NCBI GenBank assembly: GCA_039881145.1
Contig: JAYKKI010000037.1
Span: 14,891,501 to 14,955,500 of the forward strand
Length of the DNA stretch: 64,000 bases
Reading direction: 5' to 3'
From: Druceiella hillmani
Lineage: Eukaryota; Arthropoda; Insecta; Lepidoptera; Hepialidae
Shown here: positions 24,230 to 36,919 of the stretch, piece by piece
How the letters are laid out: every line of letters begins with the position of its first letter
Position numbering within the stretch: the stretch's first letter is position 1
Position numbers and translations under genes: made by a program
Notes under the pieces: generated by a model
Told to the model about the DNA's origin: nothing
Databases searched by the model: none
The model's input: the letters and a program-made list of their open reading frames with translations, nothing else

Positions 24230-25180
24230 TGCAGGATATTGCGCAAAATGATAATAATCGGGACGTCGGGACATAGTGAATACTTAGTTTATAATATCTA
24301 GGTTTACTCATTAAATAGAAAATTACTGCGAAAAAACCCGATTCAAATCAAATAAAATATGATAATAATAGTTTAAGCTATTTTTTTTTCTTCAAACTTA
24401 ATTGAGTGCAAATAATATTGTTGATGAAACGTGATTTTTTAATTTTTTGTGCGATTACTTCATTTGACTTTAAACGATCAGTATTAAACAGGTTAATTTA
24501 TTTTTCATAATAATTATGTTAAAAAGAATAACTGTTATAAACGCATAATAATATTACGAGTGGCATCTCTCAAATTTGAAATTGGTTTTATGTCAGTTAG
24601 AAGTAATGAGCGTAATATTTTATATTCATTATTGAAATAAATTTGTTTGCCGAAACAATAATTTAAAATTGAATCTATAAGTCAAAAGCGTTTACACAAT
24701 AAAGCTTCTTTGTATTCGCAGCGGCATAAGAAGGCATTTCAGATGACAGCGTTGAAACAAAATTTTAAATCACAACAAGACTCCTTAATTTGGAGCAACT
24801 TCCGGTTTTTATACGGCTTATTCTGGTATTTATATTTTATAGAATATTACTCCTATAATATTCTCTGAAACAAAAATACGTATGTTAAATTTTGAACCTC
24901 TCTCTTTTTAGACTACAAACGAATATTTCTATAACAACACTTTTCACTTCAATAATAGATTTAACCTGCATTTTAAGAATTTTCCATAAAGTACGTGGAT
25001 CATAAGTTCTGTGTTAACGTCCATATTAAATACACTCATCGACTACGAACTACGAACGAATCGAAACGGGATGTGGGTGAAAGGTACTTTTCGACCTGAA
25101 ATTAGATTAATTTGCTTCATTTTCTTCCCTCGTCAAATGCAGCAGATGGAGGCTTCATACCATATTCGTTCTCAATAAAT
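24230..25180 (+). repeat. Duplicated block out of order (partner 52730-53480)
   Basis: It starts at gcgcaaaatgataata, matching gcgcaaattcgataatgg at 52731. It continues through gtaatgagcgtaatatttta (about 24604), which is also near 52964, and ends near the match to 53480. In A this block precedes 25540-26440; in B the order is reversed. Confidence 0.75.
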
Positions 25181-25470
25181 TTAATGGTGAATTCGGCTCC
25201 TTTATCCATTGAAGTTATCTCTTTGAATTTTATATTTTATCAACTCGCATGAAGTCAGTTATTAAATTTAAACTTTTGCTACCTCGTATCTGTACGGCTA
25301 TGGGCAATCTGTGTTTTCTTCAGGTACAAATTCTGAGTGGACAGATTTCTCATTTGGAATTTACTAAGTTGACTTTATTAATATCGAATTTATTAAGCGC
25401 CATTATGCTCTTGATGTGTGAATTTATGCCAACAAAGATACAAATTCTATACTAATTATCATGTATACTT

Positions 25471-25490
25471 CTAATCAGTCGACTGATTAG
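25471..25490. repeat. Perfect 20-bp palindrome
   Basis: ctaatcagtcgactgattag reads the same on both strands. It lies in the short interval (25180-25540) between the two exchanged blocks. Confidence 0.9.
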
Positions 25491-25539
25491 TAAATTAAAG
25501 TAAGTTTTGAACTGTCAATATTTGCTAATCGAGCTTTGA

Positions 25540-25833
25540 TTTCTAAAATTAATCATTTTCATACATCTAACGCTAATTTATATATTATTTATATCTGAAC
25601 CAAGTGCTGAGATATTTATTGAGTGATGAAAATTTTAGCTAAAAAACTAACATCAATAAATAATATTGGTAATCGCCTTTCCTCTTTTGCACCTTCGAAA
25701 AGTTCAATTGAAAAAAGAAACTAATGTTCATTTTTTCTTACAACTTTCGCTATGTAAATTTTACCGAGTTTGTTATAGAAATCAGAATACTTTTAAAATC
25801 TGTAAATATGTAATAATTTTTTCTAAAAAATTG

Positions 25834-25916
<83 letters not shown>

Positions 25917-26440
25917 ATGAGCACACCTTCCGTTGGTAAAAATAATAAGTATCAGTTTTGTATTCGTTTTACTAATTTTATATTAATTTAAATCGAAATT
26001 AAATTTAACTACGGTGAGAATTCAAATTTTTCAGTAATTTTACTATTATCACATCGTTCAAATAATAATATAGTTATTATCGTTAAATTATCTGACATAT
26101 CAAACATTTTGAAAAAAGCAGATTATAATGTTACATCTTCCTGGATAGTTTCCGAATGGGACGTTAATTTTAACATGTTCCAATGACAATGCACAATGTA
26201 AAATATATAGTTTACAGAATGTTTATATAAGCATTCTACAAATGTAAAAGTAGTTATAACAACCAGTTTGTTAAGTCAAAGCTGAGTTGATCCATAAATT
26301 TTTCACATTTTTTAAATAATGCAGGAAAAAACGTTATATAAAAAAAGAAATAGATGTCTATGGCGAGCAAATACCTATCATGTATATTGACCACAAAGTT
26401 ATTTAAAAGTTTTTTTCCCTATTAATATAATTTAAAATCA
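25540..26440 (+). repeat. Duplicated block out of order (partner 51195-52030)
   Basis: The shared stretch aataatattggtaatcgcc (about 25659) also occurs at about 51277, with long matching sequence on both sides. Same orientation in both units. Confidence 0.75.
25833..25913. repeat. (TA)n microsatellite, unit A only
   Basis: TA repeat with TG and CA interruptions. Unit B has no tract at the matching place (near 51450). Confidence 0.95.
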
Positions 26441-26883
26441 GTGTAAGCGATGGATATATGTTGTTAATGAAGAGTAAACGTAATAAATATAATTTTGCGA
26501 GAAACGTTTTCAAGTAGTACTTTGGTTAATTCAAACCATCATCGAATCTATTAATTGAGAAACTGAATAGTTCACACGTAATATTATTCGTGGTAAAGCA
26601 GCAAACATTTGTTTTTATTTTGAATTCGTTAGCTTCATCATCTTACTTTAAATCAGTTATAAATTATTATACCAATCCTTAGAGAAAGTATAATAATAGA
26701 GTACTTATACGATGCAACTCGGGCCGATATTACAAAACGAACGGTTCCCAAAATGATTGACAAAGGCTATACAATATGGTAATAATATTTCTGTTATATA
26801 CAAATAATATTTTGTTTACGCATGTATTTTAAATTGATTGAGTCTCAGAGCTGATTCGTCATCCAATAAATTAACATATTTAG

Positions 26884-27110
26884 GAAAAAAAGGAGTGAAA
26901 ACTGATGTGTTGTATCGTACTGTTGCCACCTTTATTCATGCTCCCTGCCAATCTTGTCCTTATGATGGGTAAGATGCGAGATTTCTGTTTCTATTTAGGT
27001 ATGAAAGAGAGAATTGATATGGCTGATATGAAAGAGAGAACCTGAGGAACGTTTGTTCTTCCTAATGGGCATCGCTAAGAAATATGTAGTACGTCAAGCT
27101 TACAAATTAA
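26884..27110 (+). other. Strongly conserved block, unit A copy
   Basis: Among the closest matches between the units (partner 54727-54960), including ccttatgatgggtaaga and cctgaggaRcgttt. On the plus strand both copies read PEERLFFLxGIAKKY in one frame. A stays open after this to about residue 66 of its frame; B meets a stop soon after. Motifs like tttctatttag and ggtaag sit nearby. It may be an old exon or a conserved regulatory element. A carries a 24-bp direct duplication (gatatgaaagagagaa twice) that B lacks. Confidence 0.4.
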
Positions 27111-28164
27111 TGAACTATGATTATTTGATATTGCAAGTTTCGGTCGGATATATGTTTGTATACTTCTTCTATTACGAAATTAAATCTAGCTTATTAAATT
27201 CCTTTAATTATATTTCCGTTAAGTTTTCGTATTTTTTGGATTTACAGTGTTAAAAAATGTTTTTTTATTTATTATATTTGTGCTACAGTTTTCTTCATCA
27301 GTTTTCCCGCCGCTATACAATGGTAACTAAAAGTGGCATGTTATGTGAATTTTTCATATCTGTAATATAATAAATTGTGTTAAAATTTGGTTCCATTTTT
27401 TTACTTACTTTACAACAGTGTGTGGTAGATAGATACGTTCATAATCGTCAGGGATACATTTCCAAATCCTATTGCCTATAAAGAATCTATTAAGAAAGAA
27501 CAGAATATTTTGCTAATATAAAAATGTAAATACAATAGTGTTTAAATTAATATACGGCAAAACTACATTTAGAAACACAAGTGCGCATACGCAGGAGAAA
27601 GATGCAGAATACTGATTCTTGCTTATGAAATTGAAATCGATATATATTCTCGAACAAAATAAAAGATCTGGGATTACAGACTCAAATCAAATTTTTCGGT
27701 TCAAAAAAACAGAATATTTATTAATAATTTTGTTCGAGTACTTTAATAATAGAATGGCATATATCTAAGTCTAATATAAAAATACCAGAAGGTACATCAG
27801 CTTAATGAACACACTTTAAATCCCACTGCTAGTGATTTTTTTTAATCTTCAACGTAAGAAGAAGGGAAACTTCAAGGCAGAATAGTTTTTTACGTTCATT
27901 TTAAGTATAGTTTTAAAAACAACATTAAATTTTGTAGAAGTAACTTATCTTGTGTGAGAAATAATAATCCTCAGAATTTCAGAAGAGCTTTAAGAAATTA
28001 TTAGATAAACGATTTTATTATTTATATCCTTAAAATTTGGACATTACTTACCCTTTTAGTATTGACCAGATGGTAATATTTGTTCTAAATTTTGTAAGCT
28101 AGCATAAATTAAGGTCGCAAATTAGCTTTACAAGCTGTTTAGAAATAAATGACGTAAATCGCAA

Positions 28165-29071
28165 ATTTGATTAAACTTTATTAATATATTGCATTGTGGC
28201 AAAATATTCCTTTTTTATTTCTTATTAAATGATAAATATTTATTTTAAGATTAGGGGAAATTATATTTGTTGGGCACCATTACTCACTTAGTCATTTACT
28301 TTGTTTTCATTGAACAGAACTGCTTTTAGATCAAAGAAACATTAAGTCATGTCAATTGAAAGAGATTATATATTTAAATCAAGCAGGTGTGATGATGTAG
28401 TGTGATGCAGATACATTTAAAAATTTAGTTCCAAGAGAAATCCAGTTTTTATCTTTTTTTCTCTCGTAAATAGACGAAACGAATAAAAGAAAAGTTTTTA
28501 AGTCTAAAGTCAAAGTAGAAAAAAAATTCATCGGTTGGCCAATTGTGTGGCTTTACACGAAAGTCGTTTTCCTTGTAGATATATATTCAACAAGTGAAAT
28601 ACATGACAAAAAAATTTAAATACATGACAAAAAATTGATGACTTTCAAGTCTACGTTTCGCCGAAAAAGCCAATGCCGAGCGCGAGTCAGGTCTTTCGAA
28701 CCACACATGTCGCCACGCGCTGGCCATTTATCTATCCGAGTTTATTTTGCGTCTCTCGAAATAAAACTCGGTTGGCATGTCGGCTTTATTGCAACGTGCA
28801 GCCGTCGTTTGTAATTCAAGCGTGATCGGGTAATGCTTTACGTTCGACGACGCCTTGGGATGCCGTTTCCTAAGCTCACACGGAGGGGGAATCGAGCATT
28901 TACTCCGAGACACGACCCGATTTTTCAACCATGTGAAAGTGCAAGTATTTTGCTGTTAGCCAGTCACTGTCATATTCAGCGAATAAATTTATCCTCCGTC
29001 ATATTATATACACTTCCATTTTAAACTACATTGTGTTAACGTTCTATTTAGGGTTAAAATTATTTTATACT
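28165..29071. other. Unit A segment missing from unit B, GC-rich core
   Basis: Homology stops after aaataaatgacgtaaatc and resumes at about 29740. The core at 28640-29030 is markedly richer in G, C and CpG than anything around it. A 66-codon minus-strand frame (28728-28928) covers it but shows no recognisable domain. It resembles an inserted element or an old exon. Confidence 0.4.
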
Positions 29072-30066
29072 AGCGACTCGGCCCGACTTCCCACGGGTAT
29101 GTGATGGAAAGGAAAATTCTCAGATTTATAGATTTTTTCCGAATTAATTCGTATTTATCGCCATATATCGGCCAATTTATATAAATCTGCATCAATTATA
29201 TACGTTCAGTATCTATGTCTAGATCATTCGTCTGGCATAACGAATTAATAAGTGTATCTATCGGATAATTGCGTAGAACTTGTAGGTTGGATCGAAACAC
29301 GATTTATGTAGAGTTGTTTTCTTACCCTTCTTATTCATAAAGCAACGTAATGATTTGTAGACGTTAATAACAAATTATAGTGAAGCGTATTATAACACGA
29401 ATTATACAATTATTATTCCAAGAAAATTAATAATCAGAGAATTATTTTTATAGACAAACCTAAAATATTTCTTTATATGCAATATTTATTACTTCCACCT
29501 AGTTAGGTGCAAAAACAAATATATTATGTTTTCATGTTACACGTCACAGAGGAACGCACAATAGGTCGTGTGAAAACATTTTATAGCTAAAAATTTGAAC
29601 CCTGAAATCAATTCCAGCAAAGTGTAGTCTTGTCCTGTGCTTTGATAATTGATATTCCAAATACTAGCCGCTAAAAAAATAACTACAGCAGACAACACTG
29701 TCACGAGTTATACAGCCCATACCAGATTGCGCAGCACATGCCAGTCCTTTATTTATTGTCATTCCAAATACTAGCCCTTTGAAGAAGAAAAAAAAATAAT
29801 AAAAAAACACTGTCATTCAATATTAACATGTGACCTCCGATATTCTAAAGATTTTCGTTACCCATACTTGTGAAGCTTTCAGATGGTATTATTATTTCCG
29901 ACTAACTCGACAATTTTTATCATAGTTTGGCTAAATTACATAAAAGCTATATGAGTTATACCCAAATCTTCCTCGTGAATCACTCTATCTACTTGTGAAA
30001 ACTGCATAAAATCTGGGCAGTAGTTTTTATATTACCGCGTTCAGATAGACAGATAGAGTTTGATTA
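29072..30066 (-). mobile_element. Non-autonomous Helitron-like repeat
   Basis: The plus strand starts actagcgactcggcccgact, like the Helitron terminus at 1639, so read on the minus strand it would end in CTAG next to T. The other end has the sequence common in insect repeats: a conserved tract around cctcgtgaatcactctatct, then gcagtagtttttatatt and cagatagacagatagag. Unit B keeps only this latter end (56360-56485). An RTE-type LINE or SINE is the alternative assignment. Confidence 0.5.
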
Positions 30067-30086
30067 ATGCTATGGAGTGATAAAGG

Positions 30087-30323
30087 TTGAAATTATTATA
30101 TAACTGCCCAGTAGTGGTAATAAGTTATGATGAAGATTGCATACATGGGATGCCCTGGTCTTTAATACGTTTAAACATGTCAAACGATTTACAAAAGATT
30201 AACCTGGAAATAAAGCGTCACATACGATTAGAACTTACATTACGAGAATTCGGTACACATTTCGATACATCAAAAAGTTTAAACATTCCAGAATACATAG
30301 CTTTTCTGATAAACGATTTATAA
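30087..30323 (+). other. 78-codon open frame, broken in unit B
   Basis: Directly beyond the Helitron-like repeat. It opens with TTG in the listed frame, and the first internal ATGs are at 30141 and 30150. The end reads SLNIPEYIAFLINDL. The unit B copy (about 56490-56700) has a 2-nt indel and several stops. Substitutions do not look biased to silent positions. Not recognised. Confidence 0.15.
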
Positions 30324-30549
30324 ACAGAAATATTTTTCACTATGTAAATGTATTGTCTTGTATATAAATGTATTGACTATGCTTGTAACAAGAGTAAAAC
30401 AAATTTTCGTCATATCGATGAAATTATCAAAACAAAATGGAAGTTTGAATTTGGAAGATGATGTTTTCCTTTGAAACTTCAAGTGAATGTGATGTTGTAG
30501 AAGCCAAAATTCTTCCAGGTAAAGAAATATTTTCCAATCTTTATGATTT

Positions 30550-32231
30550 CTGTTTTACGAAATGCAACATTATATTTATACATTTATTCACCACTCACTT
30601 ATTGACTACTACAATTACTGCCGTCTGATATGAGAAATTCTGCAGGTTTTGTACTTTTTGTAATATATCCTAGACAAACTGCGTCCTCGCATAATGATAG
30701 GTGCCATATTAGTGTTTTTAAATGTCATTGTAGCATTTGCTTACAATATATCCACTATCCCAATGACAACTGTTGTAAAGATAAAGGTTGACTTATATAA
30801 TATTTGTTTTAAAATATTGTTTAATACTGCACATCTGAATGCAAATGAAGACCGTACTAGTGCATATAGGATCAGACGTACGTACATATCTACATTTATT
30901 GAAATTGTTTGATGCAAGTGAATGAAAATAATTTTAATGGGAATTTCTAGACAAATGCCAAAATGTCTATTTAGCAGATATACCACATTTTTTTAAACAT
31001 ATATTACGAAGTAGAGGGAGTAGACATACCACATTTCACTTTGAAATAGAATATTACGCATAAAAGATTTAGAAAGCGCAAATGAAAATTAAATTTTATG
31101 TTAAATTTTTTTTTAATGATCGCATTCATATTATTTTTTAATATTTACCACTTATTAATTGAAATCTCCTTTCATGACATAGATTAAAAACCTTACGGGG
31201 CGGTGACCAAATAGAAATTGTAATGTTGTTCTATTATGGTACAGGAAAATTGAAAATTAGTTGCTTGGCTTATACGTTATTTTACACGCAAAAGCAATTA
31301 AGCATCTAAAATTATTTTTACTTTTACATAAAATAATATAAATAATAACATACACTTTGAACTTATGGCGATAACGTAAAATAACTTTTTTTAATTATCC
31401 TGCTGAAAGCAAACGAAAACAGTTTTAATGCCGGTCGGAATACACATAAACATTATTTTAATTCAACCTAAACATGTTGGTTTAAAAACCTCATAATAAA
31501 TCTTTTGCAATGGTGGGTTTTTTCACAGGCATTTAAACTTTTTATATATTGCAAATGGCGATTTAGAACGCATTTATTTTCCATTTTATTTGGGTCGTAA
31601 AAATCTCACACGAAAGAAATATAGGAATAGCTCTTCGCCTGCAGTATTTTCTCATCACTTTTCTTAGAGGCAATTAAGGAATGAGCATTGGGTGACTTTG
31701 TGAGGCATTCGGGTGTTAAGTGAACCCAGTAGTGTCCAAAGTGTCTCACATTCAGTTTCACTCTTGTGGAATAAAAACTTGTTTTTGCTTTGTTGTTGTT
31801 GCTTTTAAATAAGTTTGATAATAAAATAAGTACTGTTGTTAAAGATGAGTGTTATATTAGAGAGCATTCTGTTCATCGGTTATTTGTTAAAATTATTTTA
31901 ATTAAGTAAAGTAGCCATTCGACCTTTTCTTTATATTACTCATAAGAAACTATATTTAAATTGGACGCCGTAAACAGGCCAAAGACTGAGTGCTTCATAA
32001 TAAATTGGGAGTTTCAGTGATTTTTACCCGACCCATCAGCGCAATAACTTTACTTTAAATTTATTTTCGTATTGATGAATATTTTCTTGCTAAGACATTT
32101 TTCATTCATGATCGTTTTTTGTATATTTCCTTATTCAGTAAATTTCTCAAATTTCTTATCAGACGATTAGGAGAAAATTGAATACCGGCGATAGTTTTTA
32201 GTGTGAAACCATATATATTTTACAAACACAC

Positions 32232-32299
<68 letters not shown>

Positions 32300-33330
32300 G
32301 TTTAAAATATGTAAAATTATAAATTTTAATGCCTAATCAGTAGGTGTATTGCAACTAAAATAAATTTTTACATCGATTCACAATGTAAAAAATGATTTTG
32401 AAAGGCACATTGATAAAAAAAATAATTACGCTAAAACAACTAAGAAAAATATAGAATACTGATAATTTGGCTTTTATTGTTCGTAATTTTATTTAAAGAT
32501 TTTAATAGGCTAATTTAGGTAATTGAAAGGCTTGCATGCTAATCTGATATTAAATAAGTATTTTATGCTAAAATTAAATTTTTATTATATTTAAATCCAA
32601 GTCAATTCACTTACATTCAATATTTAACGATCACGCTATAATAGGTTTAATATTATCGATATTAATTTAAGTTGATAAAAATTAGAGCCAAGAAAATAAA
32701 CTTTGCAGGCTATTTAGTACCAAAAAGTAAATTAATATATTTACGGGTAAATACTGTCTTGAAGAACGAAGCAAAAAAAACGAATGTTTCAAAAGATATT
32801 TCTTTTTTCGGATATTTGCATCATATATGAATACGGAACATTACATATTGAAAGTCAACGGGGAACAGATATTGCACAAAGGCCCACTTACGTATGCAGA
32901 GAGTAACGCGGTATAGCTTCTCGGCGCTGAGAAAGCCACACGTTCATACAGGGAGTGTAACTTTCAAACGTGAATATTATTTAACTCTGCGACATGGAGT
33001 TTATTAGGATTTTGAATACAGTGAAATTAATTGGCTTTCTTCCAAAAAATTGCTCAGTGGTGTCAAGTATACGATAGTTATCAAATAGGTGACCGTTATT
33101 ACAATGTTACCAGTCAAAATATTTTGTATGGAAATTTTAGAAAAGACAAATGATATACTATTTTTTTCATTTTAATTCATTAAATGGTTCATATTATATG
33201 CTTTGTGATCACCTTTGTGTGGGTAATTTTAATTAAGAGAGCGAGTTATGATGATTAAAAGAGAACTTTTCAAAATGTTGATTGAACTTATTCTAGAGAC
33301 ATTTCTGAAAATATCCACAAAAACACGTTC
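30550..33330. other. Mostly unit-A-specific AT-rich interval
   Basis: Unit B jumps from about 57190 to 57790 with little counterpart to this interval. No gene is recognised. It includes a (TA)n tract at 32233-32297. A 72-codon frame (30694-30912) has no identifiable motif. Confidence 0.4.
32233..32297. repeat. (TA)n microsatellite
   Basis: TA repeat with one CA interruption. Confidence 0.95.
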
Positions 33331-35200
33331 ACCCCTTCATCTCAAAAAATCATTAAAGCCAAAATTAGGAAAAAAGCAGTTTCTAGAAGTTTACATAAAG
33401 TTTACCGGAGAACTACATTGATGATTTTAAATGTCATAGTCTTTGAAAATTTTACGAGAGTTATGCGTATGCAAAAGACATACTGGACAATATATTGACA
33501 TGGTCAAAACCAGGATGAATAGTTACATATAGTCTAATTTTAAACTTTATGTACTAGTAAATATTTACACGTGTCTAAGCTTATATGGACCCCTTGTATA
33601 GTGAGACCAACGCACACTTGACAGATATATCTTCATTTTGCCTAATTAATATAAATTTAGTAGATACTCGTTCTTGTTTTTCATTCTAGCTAATTGGGTA
33701 CACAATTAAAATTTGAACAAATAATGAAATAGTACTGCGGTTGTTTCTGTGTAAAAGTATCCCATGACACCCATCGGACATATTTTAATAAAAATACAGT
33801 TAGATGAAATTATTGTGTTATACAAAAAAAAAATAATTCATTAATTTTACTAGGTGATCATTCATTTGTGAAGACTTTCTTTTGAAACAACCTGTCTGTT
33901 ATATTTTAGAAAAAAGGGATCATAAAATGGAAAAAAGCGTACATTATTCTCCCGGCATGCGGGATGTAAAGCAATGAGGCGCACTAAGACGTATTGCTCC
34001 CGGGGTTTATGTTCTGCTATATCATGTGTTTTTAAATTGACGTTTGCAGCGGAGAAGATGAAATCCTATTTATGAATCTAATCAAGACTTCACTATATTT
34101 ACTACATTCATATTCCTCTTGTGAATTTTATTATGATATAAAAAATTTGTTATGAAATTTATGGTTATTTCAGTGTAGAGTAATTTCTAGGGCGTTATAA
34201 CTTAAAAGGAAAGGACGGAATCATTATAAAACCACGCTCTAGTCAGTTCCTCTGTTCGTCTGCAACAGGTGTTTTTCTAAAAAATCGTTTAACGTATAAA
34301 CTTGAAATTATACTTTGTGATAAAGCATATTAACACGCGTCTATGTAAATAGTTAACACTCAAATATGTCCATATGGTAATTACACAGTGGTTAAATTTT
34401 TTTTAAAAATTTTTATATATACCAATTGAAGAAATAAGATGTAAAGGTTCAAAAATTATTTATTTTAACATTTTATGTGCGATAATTAAAAACATATAAT
34501 AGAAAATAAATTTGGCTTAATAATAAAGAAATTATTGTCTTATTTAGAGGTTATGTGAATTTTTGATCGGGCAAAAAATACTCGGTATTTTAAATTTATT
34601 GCAACTTCTGGTATATCAGTTGAAAGAGATGATTCCGAAACTGAGATTTTTAGAATTTTATGTGAGGTAGTTCTAAAATATTGGTAAAAGAGTCCATAAA
34701 ATATACCCCCCCCCCCCAATAATACAACTTGTTAAAATACAAATTATGATAAAAAAATGCTTACATGAAATTCTCGTAAAATTTACCGGGAACGATAGCG
34801 ATAGTTTTAAAATTGTAATTTATGAGATATACACAATATACGCTTGTGAAAGCTATATTAGTGAATAATTTGATAATATGAATATAGAAATTATTATATT
34901 AATATTTATTTTTTTTACCATTTTTAGTATTTTGTTATATTTGGAACTAAAAATACTTGGTTGTGTTTGTCCTAAGTATTTAAAATTATAAAACCTAGAA
35001 GAGAAATAAATGCATTATAATATCAAGGTAATTGATTTATTATAAAAATGCCAAAAATTCGATCTTACCTTTCGAAAATTTACCGAAATGTGAAAGACGA
35101 AGTTTACAACGGAATTAATATATTTTTAAGAATTATTATTGAAAAATACAACTATAATAATTCTGTGTCACATTAATAGACATCATAGCTTCATTGTATA
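33330..35200 (+). repeat. Old interspersed repeat fragments
   Basis: Two pieces of one repeat family. The later piece (34190-35200) starts with the tract ggaaaggacggaatcattat, then ttcgtctgcaacagg and aacgtataaacttgaaat, and has repeated modules containing aaatttaccg. The earlier piece (33330-33640) has a similar taccgg module and ends ccccttgtatagtgagacc. Unit B carries the family once (58640-59990), ending ggaacccttgtagtgcgag. Such ends are widespread in insect genomes (from memory). A 12-nt C run at 34706-34717 is specific to A. Confidence 0.5.
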
Positions 35201-35744
35201 CAGCCGCTGCCAAAAATAATTAGGGGGAATCCCCTAGCGTCGGACAGCACTTAGTACCGGACAAAACATGTCCAAACTAGAGATAACGCTCCCATTCGTG
35301 CTCGTGTATAAAAAACCGTTAAACTCAACGTACAAATCCCCCCGGCGACTTGCGAGTTCTCAGTCTCGCGCTATACAGCCTACAGGTGACACGTTAGACA
35401 TTTTGCGTGGGAATTCATTGCATCGACTAATATTGGCACTATCATAAATCAATATTTATAGAGAACAATTTGTGTGTACTGATTTGTGTTTATTAATCAA
35501 TAAGTACATTTTACATTGATATACTTTTGTAGCGGGTATATTAACAAAATATATTGTAATCATAATTTTACTACAAAATGATGTGCACCCAACGGACAAA
35601 TGTGTTTTGACCCATTCAAGTTCCTCAGTACCGGACAAGTTTATTTTTACAGAATGGTGTGCTTATCTTATGCGATGTCATTTTGTAAATCCTTTCATTT
35701 GTTTTTTCATATTGTTCAAAATAACGGAGAGGATAAGGCCAAGT

Positions 35745-36899
35745 ATCTGGGAATCAAAAAATATAAAATTAGCAATCGATAATGTTTGATCATTTAATCA
35801 GCAGATGGGAATAGGAGAAGCTTCCGAGCGTTTCAATATACCCAAAACATTTTATTTCACAAAGTTAAATTGATGAAAGAAGATAAAGAGGTTGAGTTTA
35901 AACCTGTCATGGAAAGATTTAAGAAAACATTCTCAGAAGAGTATTAACAATTGTTGGAAAGTCACATTAAAGATTTAGCAACCCATTTCATGCCTTTGTC
36001 TAAGAAAGAGTTTTTAAAACTTATGAGTTAGCTGAGAAGTTTAAATTACCGCATTGCTTTAACAATGAAAAAAGAATTGCAGAAAATTATTTTTATGATA
36101 ATTTTATGAAAAGACATCCGGATTTAAGTTTAAGAACTGCAGAATATACAAGCTTAATGCAAGCTGTTGGTTTTAATAAAAGTCGAGAAATGTTTCTAAA
36201 TTTAGAGAAACTGATACATAAATATAACTTCTGTTCATAAAATATTGACAACTGCGACGAGACAGGTATATCTATATAATAGTCTAGAAAAATTAAAAAG
36301 TTATAGCTAACAAGAATATACGACAAGTAGGCAAATTTACATCAGCAGAACGAGGAAAAAGTGTTACTATTATGTTTTTCACAAGTATCATGGGACAATA
36401 TGTTCCCCTTTTCTTCGTAAAAGCGTTTAATGATTAATGCACCACCAGAAAGTGAAGCGGTCGCTCAGCCTAAAGCATGAGCAAAAAACTAAATATTCTT
36501 GAAACGGTTGTCATACTTTGTTAAATTTACTAGACTGACAAAGGAATCACTAGAAGACGTTAGACGTTATCAATTTTTGCAGAGAAAATCACATATATTT
36601 GATCAGCACCCCACTGCATACTGCACACAAACTACTAGACCGATCCTTTACGATACCATTTCAAAATGCTTACAATGAACGCTGTGGTATGTGGATGCGG
36701 GCTTATGCTGGCGTCAGAATTACAGAATTTGACATTGCGGGCCTTGTAGTTAAAGCATTTAAAAAAGTTGCATGCTATAAAGTAGCAGAGGCAGGATTTA
36801 GATGTGCATAAATTCATCCATTCGACAAAAATACATTCACGGATCTGGATTATTTACCCAGTGATATCACATATAATATTACTCTAGACAGCAATTAAC
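35745..36899 (+). pseudogene. pogo/Tigger transposase, broken
   Basis: These transposases bind the element ends with an N-terminal helix-turn-helix and cut with a DDE/D nuclease. Seen in order across several frames: NIKLAIDNV and GIGEASERFNIPKT (helix-turn-helix region); VEFKPVMERFKK; EKFKLPHCFNNEKR-like stretch; NCDETGI (first catalytic aspartate, about 36250); TSAERGKSVTIMFF; then KLLDRSFTIPFQNAYNERC and FDIAGLVVKAFKKVA at 36599-36811; and IHPFDKNTFTDLDYLPSDI. The stretch that should hold the second catalytic aspartate (36420-36600) is scrambled or deleted. Stops and frameshifts are frequent. It cannot be active. Confidence 0.85.
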
Positions 36900-36919
36900 T
36901 AACAAATGGAGCACAAGCA

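Noticed and set aside
28728..28928. Minus-strand 66-codon frame as a gag-like or ribosomal protein piece
   Set aside because: Basic composition alone. No zinc knuckle or other diagnostic motif is visible.
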